From contig UGUC01000002.1 of NCBI GenBank assembly GCA_900455155.1, positions 1,860,001 through 1,924,000 on the forward strand: 64,000 bases of DNA, in the 5' to 3' direction. Of the stretch, positions 37,985 through 50,701 are shown piece by piece; the first letter of the stretch is position 1; every line of letters starts with the position of its first letter. This DNA is from Providencia stuartii (GTDB taxonomy: Bacteria > Pseudomonadota > Gammaproteobacteria > Enterobacterales > Enterobacteriaceae). The notes under the pieces were generated by a model. It was not told the DNA's origin and did no database searches. It saw nothing but the letters and a program-made list of their open reading frames with translations. The position numbers were made by a program, and so were the translations under genes.

Positions 37985-38000
37985 TATACCGATCACATTA
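37985..38000. promoter_or_regulatory. CRP-type half-site upstream of nupC (distal)
   Basis: On the minus strand TAATGTGATCGGTA has a perfect TGTGA half and a poor second half. Its TGTGA half lies 52 bases from that of the proximal site, about five helical turns. Confidence 0.5.
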
Positions 38001-38044
38001 TTACAGTAAATTCTAATTCTTAGGTGGTAGATTGATACAGATCA

Positions 38045-38073
38045 TATCATTACCCATTTTCTGGGTAATGATA
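38045..38073 (-). terminator. hairpin downstream of ligA
   Basis: A perfect 12-bp stem TATCATTACCCA/TGGGTAATGATA with a 5-base loop lies 20 bases past the ligA stop. There is no clear U tract. Confidence 0.6.
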
Positions 38074-38093
38074 CTTCAAACTCTCGTTAATTA

Positions 38094-40112
<2,019 letters not shown>

Positions 40113-40125
40113 TCACCAGTAAAGA

Positions 40126-40150
40126 TAAAAAACCCCCAGTTAAGGGGGTT
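40126..40150 (-). terminator. terminator of zipA
   Basis: AACCCCC/GGGGGTT with a 6-base loop is followed on the minus strand by TTTTTTAT, between zipA and ligA. Confidence 0.88.
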
Positions 40151-40166
40151 TCGTTGATTCTGATAT

Positions 40167-41180
40167 TTAATTCAGTGTGTTGCGGATCCGAGCATGGTAC
40201 ACCTCAATTTTCTGAGGTGTGAGCATTTTACGCTCATCATCAAGGACTACCCCCCCCACATCGGAAGCAATACGCTGTGCAGCTTGCAACATCAATTTGA
40301 AATTTTGCCCTGCTTCACCATACGATGGCACCATCATAAACATAGAGATACCCGGAGTGGTGAACTCTGACATCGTTTCTGGATCAAAAGACCCCGGTTT
40401 CACCATATTAGCAAGACTAAATAAAACCGGCCCTGTTCCCGATGGATGCACATGTCGATGGAAAATACGCATTTCACCGAACTGGAAGCCCGCTTGAAGA
40501 ATACTTTGCAACAGCGCTTCACCTTGTAGAACTTGCCCCTGAAGTGCAGCTACATGAAGAACCAGAACCGTCTCCTTGTTGTTCTCTGAAGATTGGTTTT
40601 GCGGTTGTTCAGTTTTCTTCTCAGTGTGCGCCTGTTCCTGTTCATGGTGTGTCGGCTGTGGCCCCTCTTGCTCTTCGTGAATGTCAAAATCAAATTCTGG
40701 TTGTTCAGGCGCATGCTGAGTGCGCCCATTCGCTGTAGAGACTGGTGTCGCTATTGGTTGAACCGTTGGTTCCACCTTCATCGCGGGTTGTTCATTTACA
40801 GCATTAACGCGCGAGTCAATATCAGATTCAACAGGCTCTGAACGCTCAGGCGTAATATTTAATACAGGCTCGGTATCACGAGTAGAAGATGTAATGGGTG
40901 GCAAATCAGGTTCGGCACGACGTTCTTCTTGAACCTGACGAGCAGGCTCAGAAACTACCGGTGAAGAGACGGGAGGCTCTACCTTTTGAGTTTCACTGAA
41001 TAATGCAGAATCATCATCATAATCCGATGATTTATCCTGACTGTCATGTTTTCGGCGTTTTACGGGACGATCACGGAATAACTTAGAGCGCTCTTTACGG
41101 CTGGTCCATAAACCATGCAGTAATAACGCAATTATGGCTATCGCACCTACGACCACTAATATCAGACGCAAATCCTGCAT
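40167..41180 (-). CDS. zipA: cell division protein ZipA
   Basis: ZipA anchors FtsZ to the inner membrane at the septum. The start [20 protein letters not shown] is the single N-terminal membrane segment; the in-frame upstream residues to 41258 were rejected. A charged, Pro/Glu/Gln-rich linker follows (about residues 35-195), and the C-terminal FtsZ-binding domain contains [17 protein letters not shown] and [15 protein letters not shown]. The length is 337 residues (E. coli 328). It diverges from cysZ, as in E. coli. Confidence 0.96.
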   Translation of the reverse strand: MQDLRLILVVVGAIAIIALLLHGLWTSRKERSKLFRDRPVKRRKHDSQDKSSDYDDDSALFSETQKVEPPVSSPVVSEPARQVQEERRAEPDLPPITSSTRDTEPVLNITPERSEPVESDIDSRVNAVNEQPAMKVEPTVQPIATPVSTANGRTQHAPEQPEFDFDIHEEQEGPQPTHHEQEQAHTEKKTEQPQNQSSENNKETVLVLHVAALQGQVLQGEALLQSILQAGFQFGEMRIFHRHVHPSGTGPVLFSLANMVKPGSFDPETMSEFTTPGISMFMMVPSYGEAGQNFKLMLQAAQRIASDVGGVVLDDERKMLTPQKIEVYHARIRNTLN

Positions 41181-41529
41181 CGCTGCTATCTCTAATTGTT
41201 GAATGATAATGCCACCACGGCAAAAAAATAAGCCAAAATACTTTAAGTTGCAAGCCAAGGCGCACTCCCGCTCCCCTCGCCCCGCATTGCGGTATGATTT
41301 TGGGGATTTCAGCGGTAAAACGCCGTCAACCGAAAAACAACTTAAAAAATGACGGATATATCTTAAGATTATTTGTCAAACGTGCTAAGTGCAACCCCCT
41401 AAACGATTTTCTGATAAGAAAGAGACAATTCTGCTTTCGTTTGCTGCTTTTTTAAGCAAATACTGACTAGCCAGCCTAAAAACCTATCTATATGATACAT
41501 AGTCAACCGCAAAGGAGAGAATAAGAAGT
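41181..41529. other. divergent promoter region between zipA and cysZ
   Basis: 349 bases with the leftward zipA promoter and the rightward cysZ promoter. The cysZ ribosome site AAAGGAGAGAA is at about 41511-41521. Nothing else was recognised. Confidence 0.55.
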
Positions 41530-42294
41530 ATGATACAATCGACAGATTCGCAACAAAAAAGCCATTCGGGTTTTTATTACTTCGTTCAAGGATGGCGTCT
41601 TGTTACACGTCCAGGTATTAAACGTTTTGTTATTCTACCACTTTTAGCCAATATCATCTTACTTGGTGGTGCATTTTGGTGGTTATATACCAAACTTGGT
41701 GGTTGGATTGACCAAGTCATGAGCTATATTCCTAGTTGGTTACAATGGCTTGATTATCTTATTTGGCCTATTTCCGTTATTTCGATTTTACTTATATTTA
41801 CTTACTTTTTCAGTACGGTTGCCAACATTATCGCCGCACCGTTTAATGGTTGGTTATCCGAAAAGCTCGAATCAGAATTAACCGGTGTGCCCGCCCCTGA
41901 TGGCGGTATTGTTGATATCGCAAAAGATGTTCCACGCATGGTTAAGCGTGAGTTTGTTAGGATCGGTTATTACCTTCCGCGCGCTATTGGCTTATTAATT
42001 TTGTTTTTTATTCCTGGTATTGGGCAAACTGTTGCTCCCATTCTTTGGTTCCTATTCGGTGCGTGGATGATGTCAATTCAGTATTGCGATTATCCATTTG
42101 ATAATCACCGCGTTAGCTTTAGTGAAATGAAAAATGCTTTAGCCAAAGACCGCATGAATAATATTCAATTTGGTGGGGCAGTTAGTGTGTTAATGATGAT
42201 ACCTATCCTTAACTTGATTATTATGCCTGTTGCCGTTTGTGGCGCGACCTTAATGTGGGTTGACCAATACCGCGCTCGTCATGCACGCTATTAA
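41530..42294 (+). CDS. cysZ: sulfate transporter CysZ
   Basis: An inner-membrane sulfate permease that feeds cysteine biosynthesis, 254 residues (E. coli 253). It has the family features: an N-terminal [20 protein letters not shown], several hydrophobic helices, [16 protein letters not shown] and [19 protein letters not shown]. It lies upstream of cysK, with its own terminator between. Confidence 0.96.
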   Translation: MIQSTDSQQKSHSGFYYFVQGWRLVTRPGIKRFVILPLLANIILLGGAFWWLYTKLGGWIDQVMSYIPSWLQWLDYLIWPISVISILLIFTYFFSTVANIIAAPFNGWLSEKLESELTGVPAPDGGIVDIAKDVPRMVKREFVRIGYYLPRAIGLLILFFIPGIGQTVAPILWFLFGAWMMSIQYCDYPFDNHRVSFSEMKNALAKDRMNNIQFGGAVSVLMMIPILNLIIMPVAVCGATLMWVDQYRARHARY

Positions 42295-42316
42295 TTATTC
42301 ACTGATTTGATCAAGA

Positions 42317-42345
42317 GTGCGGGGAATTTACACCTCGCACTTTTT
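42317..42345 (+). terminator. terminator of cysZ
   Basis: GTGCGGGG/CCTCGCAC (8 bp with one G-T pair) with an 8-base loop is followed by TTTTT. Confidence 0.85.
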
Positions 42346-42569
42346 CATCTTCAACCTCCCTCAGATCACAGACACAGCGCAACATATTTTATGATAGGTG
42401 CTTGTGTCACAACCTTTTACTTATAATTTTTCCACATAAGATAGCAATTCGTTATAAGCTTATACTTAATTTATATTTGCAATAATAGCGAGTTCACGTA
42501 TGTTTGGAGTCAATCTTATCTATCATTCTCAGTTCTAAATAGGCAACTGCCTGATTATAAGGATATCCC

Positions 42570-43523
42570 ATGAGTAAAATTTATGATGATAATTCGCTAA
42601 CTATTGGCCATACCCCGTTAGTACGTTTAAAGCATTTCGGCAATGGCAATATCTTAGCGAAAGTTGAATCACGCAACCCAAGTTTCAGCGTTAAATGCCG
42701 TATTGGTGCGAATATGATTTGGGATGCTGAGAAAAAAGGACTTCTGACCAAAGAAAAAGAGCTGGTTGAACCTACTAGTGGTAATACAGGGATTGCTTTG
42801 GCGTATGTCGCCGCGGCTAGAGGCTACAAATTAACATTGACCATGCCTGAAACGATGAGCGTCGAACGCCGTAAACTACTTAAAGCATTAGGGGCGAATC
42901 TTGTATTGACTGAAGGCGCTAAAGGGATGAAAGGCGCCATTGAGAAAGCCGAAGAAATCGTCAACAGCAATCCGCATAAGTATATTTTGCTGCAACAATT
43001 TAATAATCCAGCTAACCCTGAAATTCATGAAAAAACGACAGGACCTGAGATTTGGAGTGATACTGACGGTAAGGTTGATGTTGTTATCGCGGGTGTGGGA
43101 ACCGGGGGTACTATCACCGGTATCGGTCGTTATTTGAAAAAAACCAAGGGCAAAAATGTCACTCTGGTTGCGGTAGAGCCTGAAACGTCCCCTGTTATTA
43201 GCCAAACGCTAGCAGGAGATGAAGTCAAGCCAGGCCCACATAAAATTCAAGGGATCGGGGCTGGTTTCATTCCTGGCAACCTAGATATCACGCTTATTGA
43301 TAGAGTATTTAAAATCAGTGATGATGAAGCCATTCAAACTGCCCGCCAATTAATGGAAAAAGAAGGGATCCTAGCAGGGATTTCATCAGGTGCTGCTCTT
43401 GCAGCCGCAGTAAAACTCGCAGCTGAACCTGAATTTAAAGATAAAAACATTGTTGTTATCTTACCTTCATCAGGCGAGCGCTATTTATCAACGGTTCTAT
43501 TTTCCGATCTATCCGCCGAGTAA
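42570..43523 (+). CDS. cysK: cysteine synthase A
   Basis: O-acetylserine sulfhydrylase A makes cysteine from O-acetylserine and sulfide using PLP. The PLP lysine is Lys42 in [14 protein letters not shown], and the phosphate loop and serine-binding loop are [15 protein letters not shown] and [14 protein letters not shown]. The length is 317 residues (E. coli 323). AAGGATATCCC precedes the ATG. Monocistronic with a strong terminator; CysB control is expected but no site could be identified. Confidence 0.98.
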   Translation: MSKIYDDNSLTIGHTPLVRLKHFGNGNILAKVESRNPSFSVKCRIGANMIWDAEKKGLLTKEKELVEPTSGNTGIALAYVAAARGYKLTLTMPETMSVERRKLLKALGANLVLTEGAKGMKGAIEKAEEIVNSNPHKYILLQQFNNPANPEIHEKTTGPEIWSDTDGKVDVVIAGVGTGGTITGIGRYLKKTKGKNVTLVAVEPETSPVISQTLAGDEVKPGPHKIQGIGAGFIPGNLDITLIDRVFKISDDEAIQTARQLMEKEGILAGISSGAALAAAVKLAAEPEFKDKNIVVILPSSGERYLSTVLFSDLSAE

Positions 43524-43877
43524 TTTTAAAAACCGTTAATTAATCGTTAAAAAAGCACCTAATTGGTGCTTTTTTTGTGGAATGGATCAAACTTTAGCAC
43601 GTATTGAGATGATTTCTGACCTAGGGTTTAGTATTAAACATAGTAATTATTTTGAGCCACGAAATTAATCAACTTTAAGTCAAAGATTTGTTCAATTACT
43701 CATATTCTTTGCGATTTAAATTGACATTATTTAGGCCAATAAACTGAAAAAGTGTTGATACGCAACAAAGTAGGAAACCTTTTTAACAGTTAATAATCTA
43801 ACAATACGCAAACCTAAGTTTATTCAACTACACTAGCTTAGGTCATTATAAAAAACTAAAGTTATTGAGGAAATAAT
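43524..43877. other. intergenic region between cysK and ptsH
   Basis: 354 bases holding the cysK terminator and the ptsH promoter region; the ptsH ribosome site GAGGAAATAAT lies at about 43867-43877. Nothing else was seen. Confidence 0.6.
43549..43576 (+). terminator. terminator of cysK
   Basis: AAAAAAGCACC/GGTGCTTTTTTT with a 5-base loop; a classical intrinsic terminator. Confidence 0.92.
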
Positions 43878-44135
43878 ATGTTCCAGCAAGAAGTCACTAT
43901 TACAGCACCTAACGGCTTACATACTCGCCCTGCCGCTCAATTTGTGAAAGAAGCCAAAGCATTCTCTTCTGATATTACTTTGACTTCTGGTGGCAAATCA
44001 GCAAGCGCAAAAAGCCTATTTAAGTTACAAACTCTAGGCTTAACTCAAGGTACTGTTGTGACAATTTCTGCCGAAGGCGAAGATGAAAAACAAGCAGTTG
44101 AGCATTTAGTTAAACTGATGGGTGAGTTGGAATAA
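43878..44135 (+). CDS. ptsH: phosphocarrier protein HPr
   Basis: 85 residues, the canonical HPr length. The phosphorylated histidine is His15 in [12 protein letters not shown], and the serine-46 region is [18 protein letters not shown]. It relays phosphate from enzyme I to sugar-specific EIIA domains. First gene of ptsHI-crr, with an unusual hairpin between it and ptsI. Confidence 0.98.
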   Translation: MFQQEVTITAPNGLHTRPAAQFVKEAKAFSSDITLTSGGKSASAKSLFKLQTLGLTQGTVVTISAEGEDEKQAVEHLVKLMGELE

Positions 44136-44175
44136 CCGCACAAGCAAGAGAGCCTGTGTCACCGCATTAATCTTC

Positions 44176-44201
44176 ATCCCTGAATGGCATCATTCAGGGA
44201 T
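44176..44201 (+). promoter_or_regulatory. intercistronic hairpin between ptsH and ptsI
   Basis: A perfect 11-bp stem ATCCCTGAATG/CATTCAGGGAT with a 4-base loop in a 142-base gap, without a strong U tract. It could stabilise the ptsH 3' end or partly terminate, lowering ptsI relative to ptsH. Confidence 0.6.
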
Positions 44202-44277
44202 ATCAGTTTACACACAGATAAGCTTACTGTTGTCTTTTCAACATCAGAACACCTACCCGCAGTAGTAAGGTAATATT

Positions 44278-46005
44278 ATGATTTCAGGAATTTTAGTATC
44301 CCCAGGTTTTGCTTTTGGTCAGGCTTTAATCCTCAAAGAAGATCCTATCACTGTCAGCACAAAAAAAATTACTGACGACCAGATAGAAACCGAGATCCAA
44401 CACTTTATTGAAGGACGTAACAAATCAGCCGAACAGCTCAGCTTCATTAAAGAGCGAGCCGAAAAAAATCTTGGTGCAGAAAAAGCTGAGATCTTTGAAG
44501 GCCATATTATGCTGCTGGAAGATGAAGAGCTTGAACAAGAAATTGTCTCTCTAATCAAAAGTGATAAAAAAACAGCTGATGCCGCGGTTTACTCCGTTAT
44601 TGAGGATCAAGCCCAAGCGCTCGAAGCACTTGATGATGAATATTTGAAGGAGCGTGCTGCCGACGTACGCGATATTGGTAAACGCCTATTAAAAAATATC
44701 CTCGGTATGCCTATCGTCGATTTGAGTGCCATCGACAAAGAGGTTATTTTGGTTGCAGCTGACCTAACACCGTCAGAGACGGCACAATTAAACCTTGATA
44801 AAGTATTAGGTTTCATCACCGATTTAGGTGGTCGTACATCACATACCTCAATCATGGCTCGTTCACTGGAGTTGCCTGCCATTGTCGGCACCTCAGATGC
44901 CACCGCGAAAATCAAAAATGGTGACTACCTCATTCTAGATGGTGTCAACAACCACATCTATCTGAACCCGTCAGATCAAGAAATTGATAAGCTGAAAAAA
45001 TTCAATGAAGAATATCAGCAAGAAAAAAATGAACTGGCAAAATTAAAAGATTTACCTGCAATCACACTGGATGGCCATCAAGTCGAAGTGTGTGCAAACA
45101 TTGGTACTGTACGCGATGTCGCAGGTGCTGAGCGTAACGGTGCTGAAGGGGTTGGTTTATACCGCACTGAGTTCCTGTTTATGGATAGAGACTCACTGCC
45201 AACTGAAGAAGAACAGTTCCAAGCATACAAAGCTGTTGCCGAAGCAATGGGAAGCCAAGCTGTTATTGTGCGTACCATGGATATCGGCGGTGATAAAGAC
45301 CTGCCATACATGAATTTGCCAAAAGAAGAGAACCCATTCTTAGGCTGGCGGGCAATTCGTATTTGCCTTGATCGCAAAGAAATTCTACATTCTCAGTTAA
45401 GAGCTATTTTAAGAGCCTCAAGTTTTGGTAAACTGCGTATTATGTTCCCGATGATTATTTCCGTTGAGGAAGTTCGCGAACTAAAAGCAGAACTTGAGAT
45501 GCTAAAAGGTCAATTACGTGAAGAAGGCAAAGCCTTTGATGAATCAATCGAAGTTGGTGTCATGGTGGAAACCCCTGCCGCAGCGGTTATTGCTCATCAT
45601 TTAGCAAAAGAAGTTGACTTTTTCAGTATTGGGACGAACGATCTCACTCAATATACTCTAGCTGTTGACCGTGGTAATGAGCTGATTTCTCACCTCTACA
45701 ATCCAATGTCGCCTGCTGTATTGAACTTGATTAAGCAAGTCATTGATGCATCACATGCAGAAGGCAAATGGACAGGAATGTGTGGTGAATTAGCAGGTGA
45801 TGAACGTGCAACCTTGTTGCTGCTTGGTATGGGGTTAGATGAATTTAGTATGAGTGCAATTTCAATTCCTCGTATTAAAAAATTAATTCGTAATGCAAAC
45901 TTTGCAGATACTAAAGCACTGGCTGAGCAAGCCCTTGCCCAACCAACCGCAGACGAATTGATGAAACTTGTTGATACCTTTATCCAAGAAAAAACGTTAT
46001 GCTAG
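44278..46005 (+). CDS. ptsI: phosphoenolpyruvate-protein phosphotransferase (enzyme I)
   Basis: Enzyme I autophosphorylates from PEP and passes the phosphate to HPr; 575 residues as in E. coli. The active histidine lies in [18 protein letters not shown]. The C-terminal PEP-binding barrel has [51 protein letters not shown] and [10 protein letters not shown]. No lesions. AAGG precedes the ATG. Confidence 0.98.
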   Translation: MISGILVSPGFAFGQALILKEDPITVSTKKITDDQIETEIQHFIEGRNKSAEQLSFIKERAEKNLGAEKAEIFEGHIMLLEDEELEQEIVSLIKSDKKTADAAVYSVIEDQAQALEALDDEYLKERAADVRDIGKRLLKNILGMPIVDLSAIDKEVILVAADLTPSETAQLNLDKVLGFITDLGGRTSHTSIMARSLELPAIVGTSDATAKIKNGDYLILDGVNNHIYLNPSDQEIDKLKKFNEEYQQEKNELAKLKDLPAITLDGHQVEVCANIGTVRDVAGAERNGAEGVGLYRTEFLFMDRDSLPTEEEQFQAYKAVAEAMGSQAVIVRTMDIGGDKDLPYMNLPKEENPFLGWRAIRICLDRKEILHSQLRAILRASSFGKLRIMFPMIISVEEVRELKAELEMLKGQLREEGKAFDESIEVGVMVETPAAAVIAHHLAKEVDFFSIGTNDLTQYTLAVDRGNELISHLYNPMSPAVLNLIKQVIDASHAEGKWTGMCGELAGDERATLLLLGMGLDEFSMSAISIPRIKKLIRNANFADTKALAEQALAQPTADELMKLVDTFIQEKTLC

Positions 46006-46054
46006 GAGCAGCACATTAGTTCGGTCCCATATAAAAACGATTAGGAGAAGGTCC

Positions 46055-46564
46055 ATGGGTCTGTTTGACAAACTGAAATCACTGGTTTCGGATGATAAAA
46101 ATAGCAGTGGCAGTATTGAAATTATCGCACCTCTATCGGGTGAAATTGTCAATATTGAAGATGTTCCCGATGTTGTTTTCGCTGAAAAAATTGTTGGTGA
46201 TGGTATCGCCATCAAACCAGCAGGGAACAAAATTGTCGCTCCTGTAGATGGGACTATTGGTAAGATATTTGAAACCAATCATGCGTTTTCTATTGAATCT
46301 GATGATGGTATTGAACTATTTGTTCACTTCGGTATTGATACAGTCGAACTGAAAGGTGAAGGCTTTAAACGTATCGCTGAAGAAGGGCAATCCGTTAAAA
46401 AAGGTGATTTGGTTATCGAGTTTGACCTTGCATTGCTGGAAGAAAAAGCAAAATCAGTTCTAACGCCGGTTGTGATTTCTAATATGGATGAAATTAAAGA
46501 GCTGACTAAGCTTAGCGGTAGCGTTACCGTGGGTGAAACAGTTATTATGCGCGTTAAAAAATAA
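46055..46564 (+). CDS. crr: PTS glucose-specific enzyme IIA
   Basis: EIIA-Glc, 169 residues, phosphorylates IICB-Glc and regulates adenylate cyclase and inducer exclusion. His90 is in [16 protein letters not shown], and His75 is in [13 protein letters not shown]. The ATG at 46055 follows TTAGGAGAAGG, so the longer reading from 45968 was rejected. Last gene of ptsHI-crr. Confidence 0.97.
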   Translation: MGLFDKLKSLVSDDKNSSGSIEIIAPLSGEIVNIEDVPDVVFAEKIVGDGIAIKPAGNKIVAPVDGTIGKIFETNHAFSIESDDGIELFVHFGIDTVELKGEGFKRIAEEGQSVKKGDLVIEFDLALLEEKAKSVLTPVVISNMDEIKELTKLSGSVTVGETVIMRVKK

Positions 46565-46591
46565 CGGCAATCCCTTTTAAGCTTTTCAAAT

Positions 46592-46634
46592 AAAACCACC
46601 AGATAGCGTTGTATGACCTCTGGTGGTTTTTTTT
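46592..46634 (+). terminator. terminator of ptsHI-crr
   Basis: AAAACCACCAGA/TCTGGTGGTTTT (12 bp) with a 15-base loop is followed by more T. Confidence 0.9.
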
Positions 46635-46736
46635 ATGGCAGGATAAAATCCATCGCCATCATATCTGTTGCAATCAACGACTCACCTATATTCGAGCACA
46701 TTGATGCTTTTGTCAGTGTCTAGATGGCGATGCTAA

Positions 46737-47622
46737 TTAATCGTCAAACACGCCCGTAGAAAGATAGCGATCGCCTCCGGTCACAAATAATGGCAACGAT
46801 CACCGCTCCCGGATTCATTTTAGCCACTCTCAAAGCGCCCGCAACCGCGCCTCCTGAACTAACACCACAAAAGATACCTTCTTGTTTAGCGAGGGCTCTC
46901 ATCGTCTCCTCAGCCTCTTCCTGATTAATATCTAAAACGGTATCAACGAATTCCTGATTGAAGATCCCCGGAAGATAGCCTGGCGACCAACGGCGGATCC
47001 CCGGAATTTGGCTTTTTTCCGCTGGTTGTAAGCCCACAATCTGAATATGTGATGATTGTGATTTTAAATAACGACTGACACCCGTGATAGTTCCTGTCGT
47101 TCCCATACTTGAAACAAAGTGAGTCATGCGCCCATCGGTTTGCTGCCATATCTCAGGGCCTGTGGTCTTGAAATGGGCTAATGGATTATCGGGGTTATTA
47201 AATTGGTCAAGGACCTTCCCTTCCCCCTTCGCTTCCATTTCTTGAGCTAAATCGCGAGCGCCCTCCATGCCAACTGAAGTACTGACTAAAATGAGTTCAG
47301 CACCATAAGCCTTCATTGAGGCTTGGCGCTCTTTACTCATATTTTCGGGCATCAATAGTTTGAGTTTATAACCTTTGACTGCGGCGATCATTGCCAAAGC
47401 AATCCCGGTATTGCCACTCGTCGCTTCAATCAATGTATCACCAGGTTTTATTTCACCACGTTTTTCCGCTTCTGTGATCATTGAATACGCGGCTCTATCT
47501 TTGACGGAGCCAGCCGGATTATTACCTTCTAGTTTGACCCAAATTTCAGCGTCCATCCCCTGTGTCAAACGCTGAAGTTTAACTAGCGGCGTATTACCTA
47601 TAAATTGTTCCAGAGTTGCCAC
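46737..47622 (-). pseudogene. cysM: cysteine synthase B (CysM), frameshifted near the C-terminus
   Basis: CysM makes cysteine and, using thiosulfate, S-sulfocysteine. The PLP lysine is Lys41 in [31 protein letters not shown] and VSSMGTTGTITGVSRYL follow. The frame is normal until AIICDR near 46776-46781, where CCGGAGG carries one base too many. Deleting a G restores GDRYLSTGVFDD with a stop at 46737-46739, the standard CysM ending. The repaired length is 294 residues (E. coli 303). As read, the last ten residues are replaced by nine unrelated ones, which might still be tolerated. The start is GTG at 47622 with AAGGA upstream. It is separated from cysA by about 300 bases. Confidence 0.9.
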
Positions 47623-47873
47623 TGTCTATTCCTTATTCTATTTATCTATAATCACCATTTCGAATGATATAGATAGTATCCTAACACCTACAAATTAGCA
47701 GCATGAAAAAAATTCACTTATATATCAGTAATTAATAATTCTGGTCGATGTTATTACTAATATCGATATATGATATGTTTACAGGGAATTTGACTGAAAA
47801 TAGTCTCAAAAAAATGCCATTGGTCAGCTCAAAAATGGTCAGGCAGGCATAAATTGCGTTTTAATATCGAGGG

Positions 47874-47910
47874 ATATTGCGTTGATGAAATAACAACATC
47901 AACGCAATAT
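47874..47910. terminator. strong hairpin downstream of cysA
   Basis: A perfect 14-bp stem ATATTGCGTTGATG/CATCAACGCAATAT with a 9-base loop, ten bases past the cysA stop. There is no long U tract on the minus strand, so it may be a terminator or a 3' end stabiliser for the cysPUWA message. Confidence 0.65.
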
Positions 47911-47919
47911 TAGGAATGG

Positions 47920-49008
47920 TTAGGCACTTTTAGCTAACTGGGGAAAGAAGAGCTCATTTTCACCTTGGTAAATTTTAGCCTGTTGACTACCAAGGAAATA
48001 GTGCTCACCACGCACAGGCGTTGCATGAGACGATTGCCAAACTACAGAGAGAGGTTCATGCCCCCAACCTATAGGCTGTACCGTTAACTGCCAGAAATGC
48101 CCTCTCGGCCCTGATTCAATCACACGAACCGGTAATCGGTGTTGTTCATCAACGTCTTTCTTCAATGTTATATCCCATGGACGTAAAAACACATCCACCT
48201 CGCCTTGTTGGGCACTTGCATGATGTAGAGGGAATTCATAACCATCAATATGTAACTGAGAACCTTTAATTTGCCCATGGAGTTGATTCACTTCCCCCAT
48301 AAACTCCAACACAAAACGCGTTTCAGGACGTTGCCAGATATCATCAGGAGTGCCAACTTGCTCAATATGCCCCTGACTCATCACCACTATTCTATCGGCA
48401 ACCTCCATGGCCTCTTCCTGATCATGGGTGACAAATACACTGGTAAACTTCAATTCATCATGTAATTGACGTAACCAGCGGCGCAATTCAATACGTACCT
48501 GAGCATCCAACGCACCGAAAGGCTCATCTAGCAATAAAATTTGTGGCTCTACAGCCAAGGCACGAGCCAGCGCAACACGCTGTTTTTGCCCTCCTGAAAG
48601 CTGAGAAGGATAACGAGAGGCCAAATGCGCCAACTGAACCATATCAAGTAATTGCATGACTTTCTGCTTGATAGCTTGCGATGATGGGCGTTGTTTTCTT
48701 GGCATAACTGTGAGACCAAACGCGACATTGTCAAACACCGTCATATGACGAAACAGGGCATAATGTTGAAATACAAAGCCAACATGCCTATCTTTAGCAT
48801 GAATACGGCTAACATCTTGACCATGGAAGCGTAGTAAGCCATGGCTATGCTGTTCTAACCCTGCAATAATCCGTAACAGTGTCGTCTTACCTGAACCGGA
48901 TGGACCGAGCAGTGCCACCATTTCACCAGATGCAATATCTAATGAAATATCTTTCAACACTTGCGTCCTACCAAACAATTTCCCAATTTTTTCAATTTGA
49001 ATACTCAT
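47920..49008 (-). CDS. cysA: sulfate/thiosulfate import ATP-binding protein CysA
   Basis: The ATPase of the sulfate/thiosulfate importer, 362 residues (E. coli 365). Walker A is [14 protein letters not shown], the signature [15 protein letters not shown] and Walker [14 protein letters not shown]; a TOBE-like domain follows from about residue 240. The start at ATG 49008 ([18 protein letters not shown]) overlaps the cysW stop. Last gene of the leftward cysPUWA operon. Confidence 0.96.
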   Translation of the reverse strand: MSIQIEKIGKLFGRTQVLKDISLDIASGEMVALLGPSGSGKTTLLRIIAGLEQHSHGLLRFHGQDVSRIHAKDRHVGFVFQHYALFRHMTVFDNVAFGLTVMPRKQRPSSQAIKQKVMQLLDMVQLAHLASRYPSQLSGGQKQRVALARALAVEPQILLLDEPFGALDAQVRIELRRWLRQLHDELKFTSVFVTHDQEEAMEVADRIVVMSQGHIEQVGTPDDIWQRPETRFVLEFMGEVNQLHGQIKGSQLHIDGYEFPLHHASAQQGEVDVFLRPWDITLKKDVDEQHRLPVRVIESGPRGHFWQLTVQPIGWGHEPLSVVWQSSHATPVRGEHYFLGSQQAKIYQGENELFFPQLAKSA

Positions 49009-49871
49009 GGTAAATGAACTCCTGATTCGGATTGCTGCCGGCTCAAATGCCATTGCAATGCACTTTTAATAATTAAAGTGATAATCGCCATTACAGCTAG
49101 GATCGCAGCAGCAGTAAATGCGCCTACGGTGTTATAGTCTTGATGCAATAATTCTACTTGTAACGGTAGCGTATAGGTTTCCCCGCGTATGGCACCAGAA
49201 ACAACGGACACGGCACCAAATTCACCTATTGCTCGAGCATTAGTCAGAACAACACCATACAATAGTGCCCAACGGATATTTGGTAAGGTAACTCTCCAAA
49301 ACATTTTCCAACCTGAAGCGCCCAGTAAGACTGCCGCTTCATCTTCGTGACTACCTTGGCTTAACATCAGTGGAACTAATTCCCTAACCACAAAAGGACA
49401 GGTCACAAAAATGGTCACTAATGCCATACCGGGCCACGAGAACATTAATTGGATATCATAACTTTCTAGCCAGCCCCCAAACCAACTGTTGGAGCCATAA
49501 AACAGTAGATAAAGTAACCCCGCGACCACTGGCGATACCGCAAAAGGAATATCGACTAGGGTTAATAACAGTTGCCTACCAGGAAACTGAAATCGAGTAA
49601 CTAACCACGCGAGCATGGTGCCAAAGATCAAGTTGACAGGCACCGTTATCAGTGCAATAAGGACCGTCAGTCCAATAGCATGCAACATATCCGCGTCATT
49701 CAAATTCATTAAAACCGCATCAATACCTTTGGAAAAAGCGGTCAAAAATATCCAAATAATTGGCACCACCAGCAACATGACTGAAAACAATATGCCAGTG
49801 ATAATCAAAGACCATTTAGCCCAATTAATCGGTTGACGAGAAGCCCCCGTAACAGGTGTAACCTGAGCCAT
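49005..49871 (-). CDS. cysW: sulfate/thiosulfate permease CysW
   Basis: 288 residues, with six membrane helices and the EAA loop [35 protein letters not shown] and [20 protein letters not shown] fit CysW. The cysU TAA and the cysW ATG share one base, and its end overlaps cysA. Confidence 0.95.
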   Translation of the reverse strand: MAQVTPVTGASRQPINWAKWSLIITGILFSVMLLVVPIIWIFLTAFSKGIDAVLMNLNDADMLHAIGLTVLIALITVPVNLIFGTMLAWLVTRFQFPGRQLLLTLVDIPFAVSPVVAGLLYLLFYGSNSWFGGWLESYDIQLMFSWPGMALVTIFVTCPFVVRELVPLMLSQGSHEDEAAVLLGASGWKMFWRVTLPNIRWALLYGVVLTNARAIGEFGAVSVVSGAIRGETYTLPLQVELLHQDYNTVGAFTAAAILAVMAIITLIIKSALQWHLSRQQSESGVHLP

Positions 49872-50701
49872 TACTTTCCTCCCAACCTTTTGCCAAAGCG
49901 GCTTTGTACGACATTGACGCTAAATAGCAGTAATAATGAAACCGCTAAAATAACAGAAGCAATCGCACTCGCTGCTGGGTAATCAAACTGTTGTAACTGA
50001 CTAAAAATCATCAAAGATACGACTTCAGTTTGCCAAGCAATATTTCCTGCAATAAAGATAATGGCACCAAACTCCCCCAAACTTCGGGTAAAAGACAATA
50101 CTGTTCCTGCAATTAATGCGGGAGAAACTTCAGGCAATACCACCCGTCGAAATGTTTGCCAACGGCTTGCACCCAATGTTTGTGCCGCCTCTTCATATTC
50201 AGGCCCAAGCTCTTCTAACACAGGCTGTACCGTTCGTACAACGAACGGAATACTGGTAAAAGCCATTGCGACAGCAATGCCGAGCCAAGTATTTACTACT
50301 TTAATATCAAAGTGATGCAGAAACTGCCCGTACCAGCCAGACGCTGCAAATAACGTAGCTAATGTTAAACCTGCCACCGCGGTAGGTAAGGCGAAAGGCA
50401 AGTCAACAAGACCGTCTAAAAAAGTGCGGCCAGGAAAACGATACCGAGTCAAAATCCAAGCGAGCAGCATGCCAAAAACCGCATTAAATAAACTCGCAAC
50501 CAGTGCAGCCAGTAAGGTGACTTTATAAGCGGCAACGACTTGCGGATAGCTGATCACATCCCAATATTGTTGCCACGTCATTTCAGATAACTGAACGACT
50601 AACGCACTCAAAGGTAGCAGCAGGATCAAACAGGTATAAAATAGGCTGCTACCTAGTGTGAGGCCAAATCCTGGCAAAAAGCGTTTCCCTGACTTACGCA
50701 T
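49871..50701 (-). CDS. cysU: sulfate/thiosulfate permease CysU (CysT)
   Basis: 276 residues (E. coli 277), six membrane helices. LPGFGLTLGSSLFYTCLILL opens the protein; the EAA loop is EEAAQTLGASRWQTFRRVVLPE. It shares a base with the ends of both cysP and cysW, so the four genes are tightly coupled. Confidence 0.95.
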   Translation of the reverse strand: MRKSGKRFLPGFGLTLGSSLFYTCLILLLPLSALVVQLSEMTWQQYWDVISYPQVVAAYKVTLLAALVASLFNAVFGMLLAWILTRYRFPGRTFLDGLVDLPFALPTAVAGLTLATLFAASGWYGQFLHHFDIKVVNTWLGIAVAMAFTSIPFVVRTVQPVLEELGPEYEEAAQTLGASRWQTFRRVVLPEVSPALIAGTVLSFTRSLGEFGAIIFIAGNIAWQTEVVSLMIFSQLQQFDYPAASAIASVILAVSLLLLFSVNVVQSRFGKRLGGK

